From: Natronospira elongata
Lineage (GTDB): Bacteria; Pseudomonadota; Gammaproteobacteria; Natronospirales; Natronospiraceae
Length of the DNA stretch: 64,000 bases
Direction of reading: 5' to 3'
NCBI RefSeq assembly: GCF_034931365.1
Contig: NZ_JAYGII010000005.1
Coordinates: 92,487-156,486 of the forward strand
Each line of letters starts with the position of its first letter. The first letter of the stretch is position 1. The notes under the pieces were generated by a model, which saw only the letters and a program-made list of their open reading frames with translations, did not search any database and was not told the origin of the DNA. The position numbers and the translations under genes were made by a program. Of this stretch, positions 53,539 through 61,274 are shown piece by piece.

Positions 53539-55314
53539 ATGCCGGACCATCAGATCATTCTGATCCTCCTGCTGGCCACCCTGGGGCTCTTCATCTGGGG
53601 TCGTTGGCGCTATGACCTGGTCGCCGGCATGGCGCTGCTGGCGGCAGTCCTGCTCGGCCTGGTGCCGGCGGCCGAGGCCTTCGATGGTTTCGCCCACCCC
53701 GCCGTGATCACCGTGGCCGCGGTGCTGGTGATCAGTCGTGCCCTGGGTAGCGCCGGGGTGGTGGACCTGATCGCCGCCCAGGTGACTCGCATCGGCGACC
53801 GCGTTTTTCTCCAGACCCTGGCCCTGACGGTGGTGGTCGCCCTGTGTTCGGCCTTCATGAACAATGTTGGCGCCCTGGCGCTGATGCTGCCAGTGGCAAT
53901 CCAGATCGCAAGGACCCACGGCTTTCCTGTCTCTCGCCTGCTGATGCCCCTGGCTTTTGGCTCTTTGCTGGGCGGGCTCACCACCCTGATCGGCACCCCG
54001 CCCAATATCATTGTCGCCACCTATCGCCAGACCGAGCTGGGCGAGGCCTTCGGCCTGTTCGAATTCGCGCCGGTCGGACTGGTACTGATGGTCGCCGGCA
54101 TCATCCTGGTGTCGCTGCTGCCCCGTTGGGTACTGCCGGACCGCAAGGGGGAAAGCAGTCCCGATGAATTGTTCGAGATCGAGAACTACCTTCTGGAGTT
54201 GACCGTCGAGGAGGACGCCAAGCTGGTCGATGAACCGGTGCGTGCTCTGGCCGAACCCTTGGAGAAGGTGGATTACACCCTGGTGGGCATCGCCAGGGGC
54301 AAGCGCGTGATCAGCCCGGTGCGACCCTTCGAGCGCCTGCGCGCCGGCGACGTGATTATGATGGAAGCCGACCCGGAGGAGTTGCAGGGCCCGGCCGACA
54401 AGCTGGGCCTCAGCTTGCGGGGCAGCGGCAAGCTGGACCGTGAGCGGCTCGACAGTGAGGAGCTGGCCACCATGGAGGCGGTGGTGCTCCCCGAAGCCAT
54501 GATGAGCGGTCATACGCTGCGAACCCTGCATCTGCCCCAGCGATTCGGCGTGGCCCTGCTGGCGGTGGCCCGTCAGGGCGAACGTCTGCGTGAGCGACTC
54601 GGTCGGATCCGCTTTCGCAGCGGTGATGTACTTTTGTTGCAGGGTGAGCGGGAGGCCCTGCAGGAAGCGGCCTCAAGATTGGGCTGTCTACCACTGGCCG
54701 ATCGCGAGCTCAGTGTCGGCGCGCCCCGCAAGCTATTGACCGGTCTGGGCCTGTTTGCCCTGGCCATCGCACTGGTGGTCAGCGGTCTGCTGCCGGTACA
54801 GATCGCCCTGGCCGGTGCCGCCCTGGGCATGGTGCTCGGCAATGTGCTCAACCTGCGCCAGGCCTATGGCGCGGTGGATTGGCCGATCATCGTGCTGTTG
54901 GGGGCGATGCTTCCGGTGGGCATGGCCTTTGACAGCTCCGGCGCGGCCGGCATGCTTGCCGACGGGCTGGTGGCCCTGTCCGGGCAATGGCCGCCGGTGG
55001 CGACCCTGGCGGTGCTGATGATCGTCGCCATGACACTGTCCGATATCATCAATAATGCCGCGGCAGCCGTGCTGCTGGCGCCGGTGGCGGTCGCTGTCGC
55101 CAATGCCCTGGTCGTATCACCTGATCCCTTCCTGATGGCCGTGGCGGTCGGTGCCTCCTGCGCCTTCCTCACGCCCATCGGTCACCAATCCAATACCCTG
55201 GTCATGGGTCCGGGCGGCTACCGTTTCACTGACTATGCCCGACTTGGCCTGCCCCTGAGCCTGCTGGTCTTTGCCCTCGGGTTGCCGATGATTCTGCTGA
55301 TCTGGCCGTTTTGA
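53539..55314 (+). CDS. SLC13/DASS-type transporter with two TrkA-C domains
   Basis: 591 residues. Two membrane halves flank a soluble region. The first half ends with TTLIGTPPNIIVATYRQTELG (about 150-170), the second contains TPIGHQSNTLVMGPGGY (near 550), the paired SNT-type signatures of the SLC13/CitT superfamily. Between them (about 205-390) lie two TrkA-C-type units with VRPFERLRAGDVIMMEAD and RIRFRSGDVLLLQGER. Likely a sodium-coupled anion or cation exporter/importer such as sulfate; substrate not set. The ion may be regulated by the soluble domain. Confidence 0.87.
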   Translation: MPDHQIILILLLATLGLFIWGRWRYDLVAGMALLAAVLLGLVPAAEAFDGFAHPAVITVAAVLVISRALGSAGVVDLIAAQVTRIGDRVFLQTLALTVVVALCSAFMNNVGALALMLPVAIQIARTHGFPVSRLLMPLAFGSLLGGLTTLIGTPPNIIVATYRQTELGEAFGLFEFAPVGLVLMVAGIILVSLLPRWVLPDRKGESSPDELFEIENYLLELTVEEDAKLVDEPVRALAEPLEKVDYTLVGIARGKRVISPVRPFERLRAGDVIMMEADPEELQGPADKLGLSLRGSGKLDRERLDSEELATMEAVVLPEAMMSGHTLRTLHLPQRFGVALLAVARQGERLRERLGRIRFRSGDVLLLQGEREALQEAASRLGCLPLADRELSVGAPRKLLTGLGLFALAIALVVSGLLPVQIALAGAALGMVLGNVLNLRQAYGAVDWPIIVLLGAMLPVGMAFDSSGAAGMLADGLVALSGQWPPVATLAVLMIVAMTLSDIINNAAAAVLLAPVAVAVANALVVSPDPFLMAVAVGASCAFLTPIGHQSNTLVMGPGGYRFTDYARLGLPLSLLVFALGLPMILLIWPF

Positions 55315-55427
55315 GCCTTAAGAGGGCTCATAATCACGCTTTAGTATTTCCTCGCCTGGACAGAACCGGTACCCTCTGCCATGCTTCGAGTAGATTCAGT
55401 AGAATTCCCACCGCAAGGCCAAGAGCC

Positions 55428-55589
55428 ATGGCTAAAAAACAAGCTCAAGAACGAAAGCGAGTAAGGTTCGAAATCAATGCTCGTGGTGGCGTTGACGTTC
55501 ATCTAGAGCAAATTCTTACCGGCAAAAAGACAAAAGAACAAGCCAAAGCTGCGAAGGATTACTTTGAACGGAGGCGCGAAGCGAGCTGA
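55428..55589 (+). CDS. Small basic protein of unknown function
   Basis: 53 residues from ATG 55428 (MAKKQAQERKRVRFEINARG), with an AAGG-type site 8 bases upstream; the frame is open further but carries no coding signal. Lys/Arg-rich and partly helical (KTKEQAKAAKDYFERRREAS). No family recognised. It is the first gene of a two-gene AT-rich block and ends 6 bp before the next ORF, so co-translation is likely. Confidence 0.55.
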   Translation: MAKKQAQERKRVRFEINARGGVDVHLEQILTGKKTKEQAKAAKDYFERRREAS

Positions 55590-55595
55590 GAGCCA

Positions 55596-56363
55596 ATGAT
55601 ATTTGGCTTACTATTGCTACTCGCTTTGGCGGGTGGCTATTTCTTCATTCGAGATTGGGAAATGACATCTTTCGTCTCACTGCGGGAAGATGGACATAGG
55701 CTTTATTTTCGTAGCGCGGTTGCAGGGATTGCAATTCTTATAGCATTTTCTATCTTGATTCAGGCCCTCCAGAAAATTTTTCCCGTTTCCCTAGCCCACG
55801 TTTCTGGCTATCTTGGCGTTCCCCCAGAAACTCACGTTTTTGCAACTGCATCGATTCTCACATTGTTCCTAGGTAAGTTTTTGGCCCTAGGGATCAATCG
55901 GTCTATGCGCCAACTACGCGAAAGCAGGTGTCGATTTATTCGTTGGATCCCATGTAGGCTGAATCTAGGTCGTGATCTGGAAGCATGGAGAGAAGAAGCT
56001 ATTCGTGCTGACGATGTTGATTCCCTAGTCTTCGATGCGACGACCAATGAATTCCCTTTGCTACTTACCGTTGATAACGGGAAAATCTATATCGGCTATG
56101 TAGACAGCTGGCCAAAGCCTGGGTCGGAAAACGAATGGCTGACGTTATTGCCCTTGGCTTCTGGGTTTCGGAAAGATAATCTCGAAGTTGAACTCACAAC
56201 GAGCTACGATGAGGTTATTGTCGAGTTGGCCAGTGACGAAAGCGAAAAGGCCTCTATTCAAGAATTATTATCGAAATACCAAGTTTGCGTTTGCAGAGAC
56301 AACATTGTATCCATAAGCAGATTCGATTTCGAAACGTACAATAACGCCAGCCTATCATCATGA
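55596..56363 (+). CDS. AT-rich membrane protein of unknown function
   Basis: 255 residues with three hydrophobic segments (about 1-20, 44-67, 84-101) followed by a cytosolic beta-rich domain (about 125-255) that includes FPLLLTVDNGKIYIGYVDSW and LLPLASGFRKDNLEVELTTSYDE. That part looks like a small SH3-type or Sm-like barrel, a guess from strand spacing. The nucleotide composition is clearly more AT-rich than the surrounding genes, and TTA/AGA-type codons occur that are rare nearby. With the preceding 53-aa gene it forms a probable acquired cassette. Function unknown. Confidence 0.6.
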   Translation: MIFGLLLLLALAGGYFFIRDWEMTSFVSLREDGHRLYFRSAVAGIAILIAFSILIQALQKIFPVSLAHVSGYLGVPPETHVFATASILTLFLGKFLALGINRSMRQLRESRCRFIRWIPCRLNLGRDLEAWREEAIRADDVDSLVFDATTNEFPLLLTVDNGKIYIGYVDSWPKPGSENEWLTLLPLASGFRKDNLEVELTTSYDEVIVELASDESEKASIQELLSKYQVCVCRDNIVSISRFDFETYNNASLSS

Positions 56364-56414
56364 TCTTCGTTACTACTACTTCTCTAAAGTAACGAACTGA
56401 TCGTGCAACTCCGC

Positions 56415-57527
56415 TCAATCAATGTCATCGCCAAACGCACTGAGATGAAAATCCCGCGCCTCGGTAACCGCCGCCACCCCGGGATCGGTGGGGACCTTGG
56501 GATCGCCACCGGCCAGGACCTCCAGCACGGCGTGGACCCCGCGGGCCAGTGGTTGCAGGTTGTAGCCGCCTTCCAGCACAAAGGCCAGTCGCCCCTTGCA
56601 GAGCTGGTCCGCCAGATCACGCATGATTCCGGTGAGCTGGCTGAAGCCCTCGTCACTGCAGTTGAGGCAAAGATCCAGACGGTGAGGGTCGAAACCGGCC
56701 GAGACCAGGATCAGATCGGGCTGGAACCACTCTGCGGCCGGGACCAGAATCTCCCGGAAGGCGCGAATCATCGCCTCATCGCCGGCCCCCTCCGGAAGGG
56801 GCACATTGATGGTGGTACCCTCGCCGATACCCTCACCCACCTCCTTTAGATGGCCGCTGCCCGGATAAAAGGGTGCGGCGCGATGGGTATCGAAAAGCAT
56901 CACATCGGGGTTGGCCCAGAAAATATCCTGGGTCCCATTGCCATGGTGGGCATCCCAGTCAACGATCAAGACACGCTCGCAATCCATCGCCATCTGCGCA
57001 TGGGCGGCGGCCACGGCAACGTTGTTGAACAGACAAAAACCGCGGGCACGCACCGAGGTGGCGTGATGCCCCGGCGGCCGGGAGAGGGCGAAGGCGCTGT
57101 CCGCTTCGCCGGTCATTATCGCCTCGACGGCCCGGATCGCCGAGCCCGCCGCTACTTCCGCGGCCTCCACACTGCCGGGTGAGACCGCCGTGGTGTCCAC
57201 GTCCAGCCAGGCATGCTTGCCACGCAGCTTGTAGATGGATTTGAGATAGCTGTCGGTATGAACCCGCAGCAACTCTTCGCGGGTCGCCACCCGGCCGGGT
57301 GCCAGCTCCACTCCAGCAATGGGCTCGGCTGCCAGCAAGTCGGTGATCGCCGTGATCCGACCGGGATGCTCAGGGTAGTTCCATTTCACCACCAGGCTGG
57401 AGAGAATTCCCCGCACCCGCTTGTTGAGCCGTCCCGGCAGGAACTCATCCTCCACGTCAGGGCGGTGCTCCAGCACGCGGGGATCGTTGAGGACCAGGAC
57501 CTTGCGTTGCTTGGCATTGTCATTCAC
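56415..57527 (-). CDS. Histone deacetylase family protein (acetoin utilisation/acetylpolyamine amidohydrolase type)
   Basis: 370 residues. The zinc-hydrolase signatures are RPPGHHATSVRARGFCLFNN (catalytic His pair), VLIVDWDAHHGNGTQD (metal-binding Asp and His) and SAGFDPHRLDLCLNCSDEG (second metal Asp). Gly/Tyr-containing LEGGYNLQPLARG, with the transition-state Tyr, follows. Bacterial members deacetylate acetylpolyamines or proteins. Divergence at the extreme N-terminus from eukaryotic HDACs is normal. No polyamine gene is adjacent, so the substrate remains open. Confidence 0.88.
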   Translation of the reverse strand: MNDNAKQRKVLVLNDPRVLEHRPDVEDEFLPGRLNKRVRGILSSLVVKWNYPEHPGRITAITDLLAAEPIAGVELAPGRVATREELLRVHTDSYLKSIYKLRGKHAWLDVDTTAVSPGSVEAAEVAAGSAIRAVEAIMTGEADSAFALSRPPGHHATSVRARGFCLFNNVAVAAAHAQMAMDCERVLIVDWDAHHGNGTQDIFWANPDVMLFDTHRAAPFYPGSGHLKEVGEGIGEGTTINVPLPEGAGDEAMIRAFREILVPAAEWFQPDLILVSAGFDPHRLDLCLNCSDEGFSQLTGIMRDLADQLCKGRLAFVLEGGYNLQPLARGVHAVLEVLAGGDPKVPTDPGVAAVTEARDFHLSAFGDDID

Positions 57528-57622
57528 GCTCGCACTCCCTTCGCCACCTCAGTTGCAGCATAGCCCAGTGGAAGCGATCAGTAACGGTCGTTCTCGTTGT
57601 CCTGAGTCATGCCTGACCCCTG

Positions 57623-58741
57623 TCACGCCGGGGCCTCGGTGAGTATTGCGAGCACCCGAGCATGTTCATCCAGGTTCGCGGCCTTTCGTGCCGCCGGATC
57701 ATCTACCAGCTTCGCCAGGCCCGCCAGCCCGGCGGTGCCGGTAGGGCTGGTGGCAAGTGATGGCTGGCCTTCCGCCAGCCTTCGAGCCATTCGCCGACAG
57801 CTGTCATCATCCACGCTCAGGAAATGTTCAGCCTGTCGGGCAAGAATCTCCCAGGCCAGGGGCGAGGGTTCGGCGCAATCCATCCCTCGCAGTACCGTGT
57901 CCAGTGAGCCCGCGCTGCGACGGCGCTCACCGGCACGGGCGCTAGTGAGCAGGCAGTCGGCCTCGGCCGGCTCCACCACGATCAGCGTCGGCCGCGACCG
58001 GCCCCAGCGGCAGACGCTCCAGGCCGCCAGCGACCCGGGCAGCCCGCCCACGCCGCCCTGAATGACCAGATGGCTGGGGGCCGCCAGGCCCTGGGACTGC
58101 CACTGAGCTTCACTTTCTTCCAGTATCTGGCCGTAGCCGAGCATGACCCGGCGGGCCGATTCCCGGTCACCCAGCAGGTTGCTGTCCGGCACGAAAATCC
58201 AGTCATGGGCCTTGGCCCTTTCCCGGGCCTGTGCCACGGTTTCATCGTAGCGCGCGTCAATGGTCTCGATGTGGGCCCCCTTGTCCCGGATCGCCGCGAC
58301 ACGCGAGGCCTCGGTGTGGGCGGGCAGAAAGACCCGGCAGGCCGCCCCGATCAGGCGCGCACCGGCCGTCACCGCCTGGGCATGATTGCCGGCACTGGCG
58401 CAGGCAATGGTGAGATTCGCGGCAGGCCGCATGGCCGGATCGAAAAGGGCCCTGGGTGGGCCGTCGAAACCGTTGGACCGCAGCGCCTCCCAGGCCAGCA
58501 TGACCACTGCATAGGGTCCGCCCAGGCCCTTGAAACTGCGCAGGCCGAAGCGGGCCGATTCATCCTTGAGCAGCAGCCCGTCAAGCCCGAGCGCGTGGGC
58601 CAGATCGGGTGCACTGTGAAGGGGGGTTGGCCGGTACGCCGGGCAGGCCCGAATGAAGTCGGCGGCCTGGCCGAAATCCCGGGCCCTGAAGCCCGCCGGC
58701 AACTCAGTGGTCGCTGTTTTCTGCTGGTGATGGATCCACAT
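57623..58741 (-). CDS. Diaminopropionate ammonia-lyase-like PLP enzyme
   Basis: 372 residues from ATG 58741 with CAGGGG upstream. The PLP lysine is in ARFGLRSFKGLGG (about residue 66), the glycine loop GGVGGLPG (about 227) and a substrate loop CASAGNHAQAV (about 115). LLKDESARFGLRSFK is the typical diaminopropionate ammonia-lyase (DpaL/YgeX) motif rather than threonine dehydratase. It would convert 2,3-diaminopropionate or related amino acids to pyruvate and ammonia. Other threonine-deaminase-like roles are possible. It is divergent from an MBL gene with a 59-bp gap. Confidence 0.8.
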   Translation of the reverse strand: MWIHHQQKTATTELPAGFRARDFGQAADFIRACPAYRPTPLHSAPDLAHALGLDGLLLKDESARFGLRSFKGLGGPYAVVMLAWEALRSNGFDGPPRALFDPAMRPAANLTIACASAGNHAQAVTAGARLIGAACRVFLPAHTEASRVAAIRDKGAHIETIDARYDETVAQARERAKAHDWIFVPDSNLLGDRESARRVMLGYGQILEESEAQWQSQGLAAPSHLVIQGGVGGLPGSLAAWSVCRWGRSRPTLIVVEPAEADCLLTSARAGERRRSAGSLDTVLRGMDCAEPSPLAWEILARQAEHFLSVDDDSCRRMARRLAEGQPSLATSPTGTAGLAGLAKLVDDPAARKAANLDEHARVLAILTEAPA

Positions 58742-58800
58742 CCCCTGTTCTCCGTCACAAGGCCTGTAAAATGGGCCGACACGCATCGACTGGAGGCGCT

Positions 58801-59775
58801 ATGAGTGTGACCGCCACTCGCCCGAGACTGACCCGTTTCCCGCACGGTATCACGGCCATCGATACCGATTACCACCGGCCGCGTTTCGATGCCAGCCACC
58901 TGATCGTCGATCAAGGCCGCGCCGCCTATGTGGACACCGGCACCAGCCATTCGGTGCCGTCGCTGCTGGCGGCACTGGATGAATTCCGCCTGGACCGGGA
59001 GGCGGTGGATTATGTCCTGCTGACCCATGTGCATCTGGATCATGCCGGCGGCGCCGGCGAGCTGATGCGCCACCTGCCCAATGCCGTTTGTGTCGTCCAT
59101 CCTCGCGGTGCGCGACACATGGTTGACCCAGGCAAGCTGATTGCCGGCACCAAGGCCGTGTATGGCGAGGCGATGTTCAATCAGCTGTATGGCGAGATTC
59201 CCCCGATCCCGGCCGAGCGGGTTCGGGAATCGCAGGATGGCATGACCCTGACCCTGGGCGAGCGCCACCTGACGCTGTTGCATACCCCGGGCCATGCCAA
59301 GCATCACTACTGCATCTTCGATGACCGGCCCCACGCCGTTTTCACCGGCGATACCTTCGGCGTTTCCTACCGGGAACTGGATACCGACCAGGGCGAGTTC
59401 ATCCTCCCCACCACCACCCCGGTCCATTTCGACCCCGAGGCCATGCATGCTTCCATCGACCGGATCATGGGCTTGGAGCCGAATGCCTGTTTCCTCACCC
59501 ACTACAGCCGCGTGACCGACCTGGACCGCCACGCCGAAACCCTGCACGCGGAGATCGACGCCTTCGTGGCCATCGCCCGCGAGCACCAGCAAAGTGATAA
59601 TCGTGTCGACGAGATCGAGGCCGCTCTGATCGACCATCAGGCTGAACGCCTGGCGCGGCATGGCATCAGTGAGCCGGAACAGAAGGCAGGGGATATTCTG
59701 GGCATGGACCTCAAGCTGGACGCCCAGGGCCTGGATGTCTGGCTGACTCAGCAGGAGAAGGCGGCTTCTAGGTAA
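58801..59775 (+). CDS. MBL-fold metallo-hydrolase
   Basis: 324 residues from ATG 58801, preceded by GGAGGCGCT. The metal motif is THVHLDHAGGAGELM (HxHxDH, about 78-83), then LLHTPGHAKHHY and FTGDTFGVSYRE (metal Asp), and the final His in CFLTHYSRV. The family includes beta-lactamase-fold hydrolases of lactones, thioesters or glyoxalase II type. No substrate is fixed. The 3' end runs up to the composite repeat. Confidence 0.85.
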   Translation: MSVTATRPRLTRFPHGITAIDTDYHRPRFDASHLIVDQGRAAYVDTGTSHSVPSLLAALDEFRLDREAVDYVLLTHVHLDHAGGAGELMRHLPNAVCVVHPRGARHMVDPGKLIAGTKAVYGEAMFNQLYGEIPPIPAERVRESQDGMTLTLGERHLTLLHTPGHAKHHYCIFDDRPHAVFTGDTFGVSYRELDTDQGEFILPTTTPVHFDPEAMHASIDRIMGLEPNACFLTHYSRVTDLDRHAETLHAEIDAFVAIAREHQQSDNRVDEIEAALIDHQAERLARHGISEPEQKAGDILGMDLKLDAQGLDVWLTQQEKAASR

Positions 59776-59806
59776 AGGCCTCGATTCATGCAGGACCCTT
59801 TGTTAT

Positions 59807-60070
59807 CGGTGACGGGGCGCATTCCGGCTTTGGAGCCGACAGGGCTTTCCAAGGACACCGTAAACCCATCCATGGGGGCTCTGGGTTCGGTCGAAAGGCT
59901 GCGCATTCCTGCTCCGCCTCCCGGTCCAGCCCGCACATCCCTGTGCGGGCGTTCGGCAAGCCGCGATGGTCCACCGGACCATCGGTCTTGCCTCACCCTG
60001 GCTCACACTGCCTTGGAAAGCCCTGTCGGCTCCAAGGCCTACCTTGGGGGGTGGTCACCTGGGTAGTGCC
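59807..60070 (+). repeat. Palindromic element, copy 2
   Basis: Begins CGGTGACGGG and ends CTACCTTGGG...TGGTCACCTGGG...TGCC as copy 1 at 35131-35290 does. The stem is a perfect 25-bp inverted repeat (59830-59854 with 60011-60035, core GAGCCGACAGGGC). Nested hairpins are CCCGCACA/TGTGCGGG (59930-59949) and CGATGGTCC/GGACCATCG (59964-59984). Longer loop and different stem from copy 1. Confidence 0.78.
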
Positions 60071-60123
60071 TGCTGATGGCTTATTCTGGAATTTGAGCAA
60101 ATTGCCTTCGATTTGGGCCGTTT

Positions 60124-60200
60124 AATCGCGGCTAAAGCCGCTCCTACGGCGGCTTCGGCGTAAGCTTATAGGCACCGTAGGAGCGAATTTATTCGCGATT
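60124..60200. repeat. REP-like inverted pair C
   Basis: Arms 60124-60150 (AATCGCGGCTAAAGCCGCTC then CTACGGC) and 60171-60200 (GGCACCGTAGGAGC ending in GCGATT). Same unit and orientation as pairs A and B, with a variant inner palindrome GCGGCTAAAGCCGC. Confidence 0.85.
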
Positions 60201-60271
60201 GAAGGCCACCAGGACCTGGACCGAAATGCCCCACCGTCACCGCCATCGAAGGGTATTACCCTAATCGAAGC

Positions 60272-60589
60272 CTAATCAGAAAACCCAAACCGATAGCGCC
60301 CCAAATCAATCCGCCCGCGCAAGCCGAATTCCACCCCTTCCTCCGCCAGCCGATCCCGCTGGATGGAGCCGGCCCCGTCGTCCGGCAGGCTGAGCTCACC
60401 GCGGGCATTGATGATTCGGTGCCAGGGCAGGGTGCTGCCGGAGGGCAGGGCGTGGAGGGCATAACCCACCAAGCGGGCCTGGCCGGGAAGACCGGCCGCA
60501 CGGGCGATATCACCGTAGGTACTGACATAGCCCCTGGGCACTGCCGCCACCGCGGCATAGATGCGCTCGTAATACTCCGACGACGCCAT
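60272..60589 (-). CDS. Alkyltransferase-like protein (ATL), MGMT family without active Cys
   Basis: 105 residues. The MGMT DNA-binding fold is clear: VPRGYVSTYGDIARAAG (recognition helix region), VGYALHALPSG and then LPWHRIINARGELS. The position of the alkyl-acceptor Cys in PCHR is Trp (PWHR), so it cannot dealkylate and should instead flag O6-alkylguanine for nucleotide excision repair, as E. coli YbaZ is thought to do. Its ATG overlaps the stop of the upstream membrane-protein gene (TAATG). C-terminus ends DLGRYRFGFSD. Confidence 0.85.
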   Translation of the reverse strand: MASSEYYERIYAAVAAVPRGYVSTYGDIARAAGLPGQARLVGYALHALPSGSTLPWHRIINARGELSLPDDGAGSIQRDRLAEEGVEFGLRGRIDLGRYRFGFSD

Positions 60590-60951
60590 TACCGACCAGA
60601 GCCGGCCAGCATCGACCAGACCACCGTGAACACCAGTCCCCCGCTGGTGCCCAGAATGGCCAGCGTCAGACCGACCCCGGTGTAGGTACCGGTAAGCAGA
60701 ATCAGGCCCAGCTCCGCCACCGTCACCACCATTACCAGCGCCGCTGCACTCAGGTAGTGTGCCCGGGCCCGGGCCTTGCCCAGCAGGCGGGTGGCGGCCA
60801 GCAGCCAGAAGGTGCCCGCCGCCCCGGCAAACAGCCCGGCCCCCAGCGGATCGATGGGTGCCCACAGCCCGGCGCTCACCAGCCAGGCGAGCAGAGCGAT
60901 GCCGGTGGCGATGATCAAAAGGGCAAATCCGGCGGCGAGCAACTGGTACAT
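60589..60951 (-). CDS. Four-helix membrane protein of unknown function
   Basis: 120 residues from ATG 60951 (MYQLLAAGFALLIIATG); the frame extends upstream without a better start. Four hydrophobic helices (about 3-21, 33-52, 63-85, 88-112) with a basic loop LLGKARARAH on one side. No family recognised. It is coupled to the ATL gene downstream and divergent from a 61-aa membrane protein. Confidence 0.55.
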   Translation of the reverse strand: MYQLLAAGFALLIIATGIALLAWLVSAGLWAPIDPLGAGLFAGAAGTFWLLAATRLLGKARARAHYLSAAALVMVVTVAELGLILLTGTYTGVGLTLAILGTSGGLVFTVVWSMLAGSGR

Positions 60952-61018
60952 GCGTGGGCTCCGTGGCAATCTGCGGCATTGGCTGCGAATACGCGACATT
61001 CTACCGCGAGGATCGATT

Positions 61019-61204
61019 ATGCAAATTATTGCCATTGTCCTGATGATCTTCTTCGCCGTCTGCGGTTATCAGATCGCCCGCAAGGCCGGCTACAACCCCT
61101 GGCTGGGCCTGCTCGCCGCCATTCCCATTGTCCATCTCGTCCTTCTCCTCATCCTCGCCTTCAGCGAATGGCCGATCCATCGCGGTGAATCCCACGGCGG
61201 GTGA
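61019..61204 (+). CDS. Small two-helix membrane protein
   Basis: 61 residues from ATG 61019 (MQIIAIVLMIFFAVCGYQIA). Two hydrophobic segments (about 2-18 and 28-49) around KAGYNPWLGLLAAIPIVHL, a pattern seen in short DUF805/YtxH-like envelope proteins but not assignable. The end is hydrophilic (WPIHRGESHGG). Divergent from the four-helix gene. Confidence 0.6.
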   Translation: MQIIAIVLMIFFAVCGYQIARKAGYNPWLGLLAAIPIVHLVLLLILAFSEWPIHRGESHGG

Positions 61205-61274
61205 CTTGGCCCGGGGCCCAGTTTGTCCTAGTCTTTCCAATTCCCCGAGCAAAGCAAACGGACTTTAAATCGCC

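Larger units (their letters stand above)
59776..60271. other. 496-bp non-coding gap filled by a composite repeat
   Basis: No plausible gene. It contains palindromic element copy 2 (59807-60070) and REP pair C (60124-60200), arranged in the same order as in the 34.9-35.4 kb gap. The rest shows nothing else. Confidence 0.7.
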
